DNA from: Deltaproteobacteria bacterium IMCC39524
Lineage (GTDB): Bacteria > Desulfobacterota > Desulfuromonadia > Desulfuromonadales > BM103
Length of the DNA stretch: 64,000 bases
Assembly (NCBI GenBank): GCA_029667085.1
Contig: JARUHJ010000001.1
Span: forward strand, 62,001-126,000
Direction: 5' to 3'
Below, one piece after another: positions 51,545 through 58,233 of the stretch. Under the pieces are notes generated by a model. The model made no database searches, was not told the DNA's origin, and saw only the letters and a list, made by a program, of their open reading frames with translations. The translations under genes were made by a program, and so were the position numbers. How positions within the stretch are numbered: position 1 is the stretch's first letter; the number at the start of each line of letters is the position of its first letter.

Positions 51545-51640
51545 CAAGCTGTAAGCTATAAGTTGTAAGTTGTAGAGTTAAAGTATATAATCAACTTTTA
51601 CAGCTTAAAGCTTTAAACTTATAGCTAAAAATCTTCGATT
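51545..51640. repeat. Degenerate inverted repeat between smpB and ssrA
   Basis: AAGCTGTAAGCTATAAGTTG TAAGTTGTAG on the left, and TTTTACAGCTTAAAGCTTTA AACTTATAGC on the right, are imperfect reverse complements. Units match the repeat on the other side of smpB (50976-51080), so smpB is bracketed by two copies of one repeat kind. Confidence 0.65.
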
Positions 51641-51645
51641 TTTAA

Positions 51646-51997
51646 GGGGGTGCCAAGGTTTCGACGGGGATTGGAAGCGCTGGTTGCATGCCGGAGTGGG
51701 CTGGCTCCGTAACAAAGCCCAACACATACAAACGCCGATACTGACGTTCGTTACGCATTAGCAGCTTAATTGCTGTTACGTCTCTTGTTTCATCGCCCAT
51801 GTGGTGCAGAAGACGTTAATTATAGTGGGATAGCCTTTGTGAGTGTCCGTGGCACTTAGGCGAAACTTAAGCGGACTCGCCTGTAATATATCCTGTTCGT
51901 GGGAGATCTTGCCGGTTAATTAAAACACGAACTACGCATGTAGACGCTTGACGTGAAAGATTTTCGGACGCGGGTTCGATTCCCGCCACCTCCACCA
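51646..51997 (+). ncRNA. ssrA: Transfer-messenger RNA
   Basis: The 5' end GGGGGTG pairs with CACCTCC before the 3' ACCA (51994-51997), giving the tRNA-like acceptor; the T-arm GGGTTCGATTCCC is near 51972-51984, and GGTTTCGACGGGGATTGG near the 5' end is conserved in tmRNA. The tag reading frame at 51734-51769 encodes ADTDVRYALAA then TAA, ending in the LAA typical of degradation tags. smpB is just upstream. The 3' end is the attachment site of the element that follows. Confidence 0.96.
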
Positions 51998-52018
51998 TTA
52001 GAAAGTCTCTGATTTCAG

Positions 52019-53326
52019 CTATTTAACGAGCTGTAGTCGGTGACTTTCGCCAAAACTTTCGCCATCCTCGGTCATCCAGGCCAGGGTGGCGATGGTTTTT
52101 GGGCCTAAGAAGTCCCGCCCGAAATAGGCGAACAGGGCTGGAGCATCCAGCTCCAAGCCTTCAACGTAGTCCCCATACGTATCGTAAATCATCTTTTTTG
52201 AGCTGTGACCCATCAGTTTGACCAGTCGGTTGGGATCCATGCGCAGGGTCAAGGCCCAGGCCACATAGGAGTGACGCATGGTGTACGGCACTTTGTAATC
52301 CATCCCTGCGGCTTTAAACGCCCGTGTCCATGCATTGGATCGAAATGAGCCCTCATGGAAGGGGCGGTCGTTGGCCATAGTGAACACATAGTCGCCTTCC
52401 GTTTGTGCCAATGCATGGTCGAGGCGTTGTCGGATCGCTTGCGTGATTGGAATCCGTCGATGCCTATAAACGGTCTTGAGGCTTTCTTGGTCTTGGCCTT
52501 TGACCCGAGCATGGCGGATGATGATCTCATCGTTGGTCAGGTCCGTCCGTTTCAACCCCGCTACTTCTGAGGCAATCATCCCCGTCATGATCATGATCTC
52601 GGCAACCGGGTGGTAGTGTGGTTCCAGGTGTTCAAGCAGTTGCTGCCATTGTTCAAAACGAAAAACGGTCCGTTTGACTTTCCGGCTCTGAGGCAAATGC
52701 TTGTGCAGGTTGCGAAACGGATCGGGCAGATCCCAATGGTACTCGTCGCAAGCGTCCTCGAACAGGGTACGCAGCGGGATCAAAACGTTACGTGCCCAAG
52801 CCCGTGAGACCATCTCGCCTTTCTTTGGTTCTTTAAGGTAGCGCAATTGACCAATAAACTTGCGTACTTCCACTCGGTTTAACTGGTGAAAAGTCAGCTC
52901 GGCAAAGTACGGCCGGATGCGACCTTCAACGATCTTGCCATAGTCCCGTCGCTTGTTGGCCGATGGAAACGTGGCAACAACCTCATCAAGCCATGTGCCC
53001 AAATAATCCCCGATCAACACCTGGTGTGGCTTGGGTCGGTATTCTCTGCCTTCTTGTTTTGCGAACCAGTTCTTGTCCTTCTCGCTGGCATCTGGAAAGG
53101 CATCTTCAAACCGGAACGTACCTTCGTCGATCTTGTCCATGACCCGATCGAGCCACTCCCTCAGTACTGTTTTGTTCTCCGGGGTGTCTACTAGGCCGGT
53201 GGACCTTTCGATCCGTTTGCCCCGATAGCGAAAGTCTACATAGAGCTTGCGCGATCCCTTTTTGCGGGTGATCACCCCGCGTCTGGATTGTGTGGTAGCT
53301 ATTTTCATATCAATGCGATTTTTCAT
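52019..53326 (-). CDS. int: Tyrosine-recombinase integrase
   Basis: A 435-residue phage-type integrase with an N-terminal arm-binding part (SRKLYVDFRYRGKRIERSTG), SAM-like core-binding domain and C-terminal catalytic domain. Catalytic residues: Arg of TMRHSYV, His of MGHSSKK and the nucleophilic Tyr in YDTYGDYVEG. The position of the first conserved Arg reads TGMIASEVAGL, with Ile where Arg is usual, and the H of HxxR is Tyr (YTMRH), as in a known integrase branch. It points toward ssrA, as expected for an element inserted there. Ribosome-binding site AAAGGA precedes the start. Confidence 0.92.
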   Translation of the reverse strand: MKNRIDMKIATTQSRRGVITRKKGSRKLYVDFRYRGKRIERSTGLVDTPENKTVLREWLDRVMDKIDEGTFRFEDAFPDASEKDKNWFAKQEGREYRPKPHQVLIGDYLGTWLDEVVATFPSANKRRDYGKIVEGRIRPYFAELTFHQLNRVEVRKFIGQLRYLKEPKKGEMVSRAWARNVLIPLRTLFEDACDEYHWDLPDPFRNLHKHLPQSRKVKRTVFRFEQWQQLLEHLEPHYHPVAEIMIMTGMIASEVAGLKRTDLTNDEIIIRHARVKGQDQESLKTVYRHRRIPITQAIRQRLDHALAQTEGDYVFTMANDRPFHEGSFRSNAWTRAFKAAGMDYKVPYTMRHSYVAWALTLRMDPNRLVKLMGHSSKKMIYDTYGDYVEGLELDAPALFAYFGRDFLGPKTIATLAWMTEDGESFGESHRLQLVK

Positions 53327-53375
53327 TGCACGTATCCTTTCTAGCTACCTCAGCCCTCTATTCGGTTTTGTGTAC

Positions 53376-53414
53376 GTGGTTGATTACCACCTCCTTTAGT
53401 AGAATCGTTTACTA
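53376..53414. promoter_or_regulatory. Inverted/direct repeats upstream of int, possible Int/Xis arm sites
   Basis: GTGGT-TGATT-ACCAC (53376-53390) and TAGTA...TACTA (53397-53414) are two small palindromes. On the minus strand they share GGTGGTAATC and GGTAGTAAAC, direct repeats spaced 24 bases. They lie between the int and AlpA-like genes, a usual place for factor binding. Confidence 0.4.
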
Positions 53415-53442
53415 CCAAGGATAACCGAGTGAGTGCTTGACT

Positions 53443-53724
53443 TCAACGATAGTCGAGGTCGATTGTAGCCCCCTCCGAAGAGGGGGGCTTTGGGTTTAAT
53501 GTCTGCGGGCCTATTTCGATCGAAGGGGTAATGTCTAGGCTGTCTGTCACTAACGACTGGATCAAGTCATTGCCCCAAGGAAAGCGAATGATCCGGTTGA
53601 TTTTGAGATAATGTTGTCCTTGAATCAAATCGCCACTTTTCATCCACTCGAACACTGTTGTTCGGCTAATGCCTAGACGGTGAGCGAATTGCTCGATGGT
53701 CAGGAGTTCGTCAGTAGATTTCAT
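53443..53724 (-). CDS. AlpA/excisionase-like helix-turn-helix protein
   Basis: A 93-residue protein with an N-terminal winged HTH of the AlpA/MerR kind (TIEQFAHRLGISRTTVFEWM), followed by KINRIIRFPWGND, typical of phage excisionase and AlpA-type regulators. It lies directly upstream of int on the same strand, which supports a role in excision or int expression. The C-terminal 30 residues have low similarity to anything I know. Confidence 0.78.
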   Translation of the reverse strand: MKSTDELLTIEQFAHRLGISRTTVFEWMKSGDLIQGQHYLKINRIIRFPWGNDLIQSLVTDSLDITPSIEIGPQTLNPKPPSSEGATIDLDYR

Positions 53725-53730
53725 AAAACC

Positions 53731-54129
53731 TCACGTTTGTTTTTTCTCGTTACAAGTTGTCTTGCCGTCCAATTCTTCAAGAAGTTGGTTAATCAACCGT
53801 TTGACTTGAAGCCTTTCCTCTGGCGTAGACTCTGGAATCGATGGTTCTATTCGACGCAGTGGTGGACGTGGGGGCAGTGCGTCAAAGAAATCCTGCGGTG
53901 CTGGCCAGCGCTTGCCTCTTCGGCATATACGAGTGAATGCGTGACGGATTCGCGGAACGTCAATCTCTTCGTCCGGATTGCCGAGTTCTCTGGCAATAAC
54001 ACTGACCCATGTTCGGACGGTATACTCTAAGACATCCCGTGCAGGTTGTCCGTCCATTGAAAGGGTGACGAGTAATTGAAAACCTTCTACAATTTCATCT
54101 TTTATCCAAGGGTGACTTTGTCTTGACAT
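53731..54129 (-). CDS. Possible phage replication protein P-like helicase loader
   Basis: A 132-residue helical protein. VPRIRHAFTRICRRGKRWPA PQDFFDALPPRP recalls small phage proteins that follow an O-like origin protein and load the helicase. It overlaps the O-like gene by 28 bases, in the same O-then-P order as in lambdoid phages. The identification rests on order and this motif only; without it the protein would be called hypothetical. It ends seven bases before the AlpA-like gene starts. Confidence 0.45.
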   Translation of the reverse strand: MSRQSHPWIKDEIVEGFQLLVTLSMDGQPARDVLEYTVRTWVSVIARELGNPDEEIDVPRIRHAFTRICRRGKRWPAPQDFFDALPPRPPLRRIEPSIPESTPEERLQVKRLINQLLEELDGKTTCNEKKQT

Positions 54130-54677
54130 TTTAGGGCCTCCAGATCGGTTAGGGTTAATGCTCTTGTACTGGCTCTATCCGTTTGTTTCGATATCGATAT
54201 AATTTCAACCTCCTTTCCTACGTCGTGAACTTCAAAAAAAGGGCTTTCTTTAGATTGTTTTATTTCTGCTTTATTTATAGTTCTGCCTGAGTGCAGAGGG
54301 CTATTTCTGCTCAACTGCCGAAGGGGCTTCTGCACCTTGTTAACGTTCTGCTCATTGGCAGAAACCATCCATGAAGCAGGAGAAGTCACGCTGTAATAGT
54401 TGCCATTGCTTGAGCGAGCTTTAAGGACGACTCCTTTGGTGATCAAACTTTTAATTGCCCGTTCAACCGATCGTTTTGAAATGCCTGTGGAGCTGCTCAG
54501 ATATGAAAAGGGGAGAACACTTCGTTTTCTGTGGTATCCATGTGTCATCCGGATGATCAACAGCAATACGCAGATTTCCTCGTTACGAAACCGAGTACGG
54601 AATAGTGCCTCGAGTAAATTATTCTCTACTTGGGTGTAACCACTCGTTGGTTGATGTCTTTGGTCTTGAGCTTCCAT
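54102..54677 (-). CDS. Phage replication protein O-like
   Basis: A 191-residue protein with an N-terminal winged-helix region like the O protein family: GYTQVENNLLEALFRTRFRN, then EEICVLLLIIRMTHGYHRKR and SKRSVERAIKSLITKGVV. The ATG at 54677 is preceded by GAAAGGA and fits the domain start; longer upstream frames are not needed. The C-terminal part (from about residue 110) is rich in Asn/Ser/Lys. It would bind the element's origin. No origin iterons were found inside the gene by eye. Confidence 0.68.
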   Translation of the reverse strand: MEAQDQRHQPTSGYTQVENNLLEALFRTRFRNEEICVLLLIIRMTHGYHRKRSVLPFSYLSSSTGISKRSVERAIKSLITKGVVLKARSSNGNYYSVTSPASWMVSANEQNVNKVQKPLRQLSRNSPLHSGRTINKAEIKQSKESPFFEVHDVGKEVEIISISKQTDRASTRALTLTDLEALKCQDKVTLG

Positions 54678-54769
54678 GATTGCTGGTCCTTTCAATATGT
54701 TTTTGTCTCTAGGCGTCCACTCGTCACCATTAATCTTGCATTGCTGGAGATGTCCTTCTGCAAATCCCA

Positions 54770-54973
54770 TCACTTTCTCGATGAGAAACATTCATCAGGT
54801 GATAGTTCCAGGATTTCCCCGATTGCTATGACTCGAGGGTCGTTTTCGCTCGGGTTTTCGATGCCGTTGAGAAGTTTAGATAGAGTCGAGGGGTGGATGC
54901 CGGCTTGCTGCGCAACAACGTAGTGCCGATTGTGGTGAAGCCGTAAGGTGTCTCTGAATTTTTTGCTGATCAT
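54770..54973 (-). CDS. XRE/Cro-type repressor
   Basis: A 67-residue helix-turn-helix protein: YVVAQQAGIHPSTLSKLLNG is the HTH. A perfect palindrome lies 16 bases upstream of its start (54989-55002) and overlaps the expected promoter, so it is probably autoregulated. It heads the minus-strand replication and integration genes of the element and is the likely switch controlling them. Confidence 0.8.
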   Translation of the reverse strand: MISKKFRDTLRLHHNRHYVVAQQAGIHPSTLSKLLNGIENPSENDPRVIAIGEILELSPDECFSSRK

Positions 54974-54988
54974 CTCAATCTCCTATGC

Positions 54989-55002
54989 AGAATAATTATT
55001 CT
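54989..55002. promoter_or_regulatory. Palindromic operator upstream of the XRE gene
   Basis: AGAATAATTATTCT is a perfect 14-base palindrome between the XRE ATG (54973) and the upstream promoter region, where a -10-like TATTCT is part of it. It is the natural candidate binding site of the XRE protein. Confidence 0.55.
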
Positions 55003-55089
55003 TCTACATAAGGAAAAAGGGACAATAAGGGGGGGGAGCTTATTTTCTCATGCCGGTTTAGGCGAGATTAAGTAAGGTGGAGCGGATGT

Positions 55090-56175
55090 TCAATCGAGGT
55101 CTGTAGGCTGGTGTGCTCTGCTGGCCAGAAGGTCTAGAATTTCATGGTCATGAGTTTTTTCTCGCATACTACTAACAACATCCTGCTCGATGAAATGGAG
55201 AATTTCTGGGCAGGGGTCAATGCAAGTTGCATACGTCGGGCAGGTCTCACAGGTTTTATTCAGCTCGACCTTTCGGATTTCACGAATCTGAACGATTTTC
55301 TTGGGACTATAAGGAACCCCTTGGATTTTCTGAAATACACGGTAGAAACTCGTCTTAACCCAGTCAATATCTTTATTCATCTGCTTGGCTATCAGTGGAA
55401 AACTCATACGTGTTTTGCGGAGTTTCCAAACCTCAAGTTGTTCCCATGTCTCCTGCCTTATGCGACTGTTGTAAATGTCCCAGGGTTTCGCGAACATGTA
55501 TGGGCATTCTTCAATACTTGTTGTTGCCCATTCAGCCTGAAGCCGTAGATCTAAATTCTGCACATCCTTTTGAGTCTCTATTGCATGATCTATGATCTCT
55601 GTGAATTGATCGATCATGTCAGCTCTTGGACGGCTGAGATCAATTTTCAATAAGCGTTCATGGTGATGTAGGTCCAAGTTGACCTGAGATCTGTATCGGA
55701 GATTATTTACTTTTATATTATTGCGGTCTTCAGGAGCTCTATCATGGCTGATGAGGTTTGGCGCCAACCCGTATTCAACAACTGCATCTTTATGGAACAG
55801 TCTGGGTAGCATTCGCTGTAGCTGTATTGAGGATAAGTCTTCAAGGTTTTTGGCGGGAGAGAGCAGGGTTAAAATTTCCTCCACGGGGATGCTGTTAAGT
55901 TGGGTCTCCCGTATAAACGATGGATTGATGTCGAATGGAAGTTTTTTATCAATTCCGCCGAAAAAGGGTTCTTCTCTTATAGCCATCAAGTCTGTACGCA
56001 TAATGTAAGCTTGGTAATCTTCAGCAGCCAAGCGAAACTCTGGACATATTTCATAAGGGGCTTTTGTCAGTACCTCAACGAAATCCAAAAACTGAAAATT
56101 CTCTTTCAAAAGTGCTAGACGTAGTTCAGCTATAGATATCCGTTTGGCTGTAGGTATTTGTTTAGAAGATTTCAT
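55090..56175 (-). CDS. Element-encoded protein of unknown function with a C-terminal Cys cluster
   Basis: A 361-residue protein with no recognised family. The middle has a helix-turn-helix-like stretch (FPLIAKQMNKDIDWVKTSFY, about residues 262-281) and the C-terminal part a Cys cluster CETCPTYATCIDPC (C-x2-C-x5-C-x3-C) that could hold zinc or an Fe-S cluster. It is divergent from the terminase-like gene, with a perfect palindrome between them. It could be a regulator, for example a sigma-like or metal-dependent switch, but this is only a guess. Confidence 0.7.
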   Translation of the reverse strand: MKSSKQIPTAKRISIAELRLALLKENFQFLDFVEVLTKAPYEICPEFRLAAEDYQAYIMRTDLMAIREEPFFGGIDKKLPFDINPSFIRETQLNSIPVEEILTLLSPAKNLEDLSSIQLQRMLPRLFHKDAVVEYGLAPNLISHDRAPEDRNNIKVNNLRYRSQVNLDLHHHERLLKIDLSRPRADMIDQFTEIIDHAIETQKDVQNLDLRLQAEWATTSIEECPYMFAKPWDIYNSRIRQETWEQLEVWKLRKTRMSFPLIAKQMNKDIDWVKTSFYRVFQKIQGVPYSPKKIVQIREIRKVELNKTCETCPTYATCIDPCPEILHFIEQDVVSSMREKTHDHEILDLLASRAHQPTDLD

Positions 56176-56184
56176 GAGATAAAC

Positions 56185-56198
56185 GTCAATAAATTGAC
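56185..56198. promoter_or_regulatory. Palindromic operator in a divergent promoter region
   Basis: GTCAAT-AA-ATTGAC, perfect arms with a two-base centre, ten bases upstream of the 55090-56175 gene start and about 60 bases before the terminase-like gene. It probably controls one or both. Confidence 0.5.
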
Positions 56199-56256
56199 AC
56201 TCAAACAGTGCGATGTTAATTTGTCAGATAAATACTTCCAATGGAGGGCAATCAAA

Positions 56257-56718
56257 ATGTACTTCGAGAACGCGAGAAATGGTAGTGAAAAAACAGCAGA
56301 TAAAGATTCTTTGCAGTTTGGTAGCGATTTGAACACTAGTCCAAAAGGTCGAAAAGAAAAAACAGACAAGCTTCTGAATTATCTAAGTAATCCAGAAAAC
56401 CCATGGCTTGATCGCCAAACTCTCGCAACAGAGGTTCTCGGTTATAGTAAGCCACAATCGCTCTGGAACTTGTTTCAAGGATCTGAACTTGATGAAATCG
56501 AGAAGGAAGCTCTTGAGCTCAGGCGGCAACGTTGTTCAACGATCTCAGCCAAGGTCGATCAAGCTTTGTTGAAAAAGGCTCTTGAGGGTGACGTTAAGGC
56601 AATTAAACTCTACTACCAGCGCTACGAAAATTGGAGTGAGAGACAGATCCTGGATCATCAACTTGACGGGCCACCATTGATTACTATCACAAATTACAGC
56701 AACTCTGATCGTGATTGA
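56257..56718 (+). CDS. Phage terminase small-subunit-like protein
   Basis: A 153-residue protein; ATG at 56257 follows GGAGGG. The region KLLNYLSNPENPWLDRQTLA then EVLGYSKPQSLWNLFQG and KVDQALLKKALEGDVKAIKL, YYQRYENWSERQ looks like phage terminase small subunits of the phBC6A51 kind (HTH followed by a helical part). No large subunit or portal gene follows, so it cannot package DNA alone; a separate small subunit is a mark of phage-satellite elements. It is the only + strand gene in the element. Confidence 0.6.
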   Translation: MYFENARNGSEKTADKDSLQFGSDLNTSPKGRKEKTDKLLNYLSNPENPWLDRQTLATEVLGYSKPQSLWNLFQGSELDEIEKEALELRRQRCSTISAKVDQALLKKALEGDVKAIKLYYQRYENWSERQILDHQLDGPPLITITNYSNSDRD

Positions 56719-56789
56719 CAAATACTGGTATCGTCTGAAATCTCTCGCTCAAAATCTTCAATAATGAAAAAGCAATTTAGAATTTATTG

Positions 56790-57485
56790 CTAATTGTTTA
56801 ATAAGGCCGCTTGCTTTGCTCGTTTGATAACATTTTTCACTGCCGACGCAGTCCATGACCCATGCTTGCCACTCGCTGTCAAAATCCCATTACGGTTCAA
56901 TTCCTGAGCAATGCCTCTCAGTGTGTATTCCTTTTTTAAATATCGAAGAATTATTGGGTAGCGCTTCAAGGCGAAGTCAGTAGCTTTTTGAGATCTAATT
57001 GCTTGGCTATTCTCTAGCCCTTGTTTGCGTCCGAGATCTGATAAATTGTTGCGACCAAGTTTTGTTCCTCTTGCCTTTGCTGCTGCTAACGCCTCTTTGG
57101 TCCGTTTCGAGATCATTTCACGTTCGTGCTCAGCAACGGCTGCCAGAATATGGATTGTTAAACGGTTGGCTTGTGGAAAATCGCAAGCTACAAACTCAAC
57201 CCCTGACTCCATAAGCGTGCTGATGAAATAAACATTTCGGGACAGACGGTCAAGTTTAGCAATTATCAGAGTTGCACCCGTTTCAAGGCATGACTCTATT
57301 GCTGATTGCAGTTGAGGCCTTTCATTCTTCTTGCCACTCTCGACCTCCAGGTATTCATGTATAAGCTCTCTCTTGTCTCTTGCCAGGAAACAATCGATGG
57401 CTTGGCGTTGTGCATCGATCCCTAAGCCACTTTTGCCTTGGCGATCTGTAGATACCCGCAAATAGCTAACGTATCTTTCTGGCAT
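56790..57485 (-). CDS. Serine resolvase/invertase
   Basis: A 231-residue serine recombinase. The nucleophile is the Ser of YLRVSTDRQGKSG; further signatures are LIIAKLDRLSRN and the helix with HEREMISKRTKEALAAAKARG. A C-terminal helix-turn-helix (YTLRGIAQELNRNGILTASG, then WTASAVKNVIKRA) binds DNA. It may resolve multimers or be a separate mobile gene next to the element. It is transcribed toward the terminase-like gene. Confidence 0.92.
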   Translation of the reverse strand: MPERYVSYLRVSTDRQGKSGLGIDAQRQAIDCFLARDKRELIHEYLEVESGKKNERPQLQSAIESCLETGATLIIAKLDRLSRNVYFISTLMESGVEFVACDFPQANRLTIHILAAVAEHEREMISKRTKEALAAAKARGTKLGRNNLSDLGRKQGLENSQAIRSQKATDFALKRYPIILRYLKKEYTLRGIAQELNRNGILTASGKHGSWTASAVKNVIKRAKQAALLNN

Positions 57486-57701
57486 GATAGGTCTCCTGAA
57501 TCTGAAGGGTGTACTATGTGGTTAAATGTTGGTTTAACTAAACTATACAAGATGGAAAATAAATATCAGTCGCTGTTGGTTTGAAAGGTAGTTAGGGTAG
57601 GGCATTTTGGGTTGTGTTTAATATGTTGATACATAGCAACCTGGCGCTAAAAGGGAGTGTCACTAATTGGTTTGATGTTCGTAGTAGTGGCAGTAGTAAG
57701 T

Positions 57702-57740
57702 GGTAGGGGTAGGGGTAGGGGTAGGGGTAGGGGTAGGGGG
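57702..57740 (+). repeat. Tandem GGGGTA repeat, G-quadruplex-prone
   Basis: Six G runs of four or five bases, each separated by TA, from 57706 to 57740 (unit GGGGTA). It is on the + strand, in the intergenic space after the resolvase gene, and adjoins GTAGTAGTGGCAGTAGTAAG. Four or more G4 runs with two-base loops form stable quadruplexes. Confidence 0.9.
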
Positions 57741-58017
57741 TCTTCAAGGTGGGCAGGAGTCCCGTTCCTCTTATCATTTAAAGATCAAGCCACAGAACTT
57801 TTTCTCTACAGAACTGGGGCTCCTATCGTGGTGTCACTATTAATATGCCCAGGTCGACCAATCCGGGCACCTCGTGCGGGGGATTTTTCTTAATTGCCAG
57901 TAAGGGTCCAGACTTTCAGATACTTTCATAACGGCCAAACGAAGTAATAGGATATTTAAGAACAATTATCTCTAAAAATAATGTTTTTAAAGCTGTGAGA
58001 GAATTGTGAGGCAAGCG
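57741..58017. other. Intergenic region before the riboswitch, no gene seen
   Basis: The space between the G-rich repeat and the riboswitch promoter holds no convincing gene. The remaining part of the 57486-58233 gap is the quadruplex-prone repeat, the promoter, the riboswitch and the terminator listed separately. Confidence 0.5.
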
Positions 58018-58026
58018 TGCTATAGT
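58018..58026 (+). promoter_or_regulatory. Extended -10 promoter for the riboswitch
   Basis: TGC-TATAGT at 58018-58026 fits an extended -10 element; a clear -35 is lacking. Transcription would begin about 58033, some 20 bases before the aptamer. Confidence 0.45.
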
Positions 58027-58052
58027 GCAACATTGAGTTAGTTTAACAAATA

Positions 58053-58137
58053 GCTCTCCGATAAGAGCAAACCTGTCGTGAGGCAGGGGCGCAAAGCTAA
58101 TGGGTCCCATGAGGGGACAGCCAGGCTGCCGAAGAGA
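58053..58137 (+). promoter_or_regulatory. GEMM-I riboswitch, cyclic AMP-GMP-type variant
   Basis: The aptamer has the GEMM-I core: AGAGCAAACC (58064-58073), a CCTGTC-GTGA-GGCAGG stem with a GNRA tetraloop, GCGCAAAGCTAATGGGTC, and the closing AGCCAGGCTGCCGAAG. Aligned to the Vibrio Vc2 aptamer, the position of G20, which reads the first guanine of the ligand, is A66 here (58066). Natural GEMM-I variants with A at that position in Geobacter sense cyclic AMP-GMP rather than cyclic di-GMP. A terminator follows, so it probably acts on transcription. Confidence 0.9.
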
Positions 58138-58167
58138 TTGCAACAGTCAATCTGGGTTAATTTGTAC

Positions 58168-58198
58168 CCCATCTTCGGTCTTGGAGATGGGCTTTTTT
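58168..58198 (+). terminator. Terminator of the riboswitch expression platform
   Basis: CCCATCTTC pairs with GGAGATGGG around a six-base loop and is followed by C and six T. It lies 30 bases after the aptamer and 36 before the ATG at 58234. Ligand binding probably changes whether it forms. Confidence 0.88.
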
Positions 58199-58233
58199 GT
58201 TAGTGGAATGAAATTTGTTCCCAGGAGTTATCT

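Larger units (their letters stand above)
51975..57485. mobile_element. Small integrated element at the tmRNA gene (satellite-phage-like)
   Basis: An integrase gene begins 22 bases beyond the ssrA 3' end, the usual insertion site for such elements. The content is int, AlpA-like factor, P-like and O-like replication proteins, XRE regulator, an unknown Cys-rich protein, a terminase-small-subunit-like protein and a serine resolvase. No capsid, portal or tail genes are seen. The right boundary is not identified: no second copy of the ssrA 3' end is visible up to 64000, so the end given is the last mobile-type gene and the true end may be further right. Confidence 0.7.

Noticed and set aside
57702-57740. 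CRISPR array or minisatellite coding repeat
   Set aside because: The unit is only six bases with no spacers; it is a simple G-rich tandem repeat.
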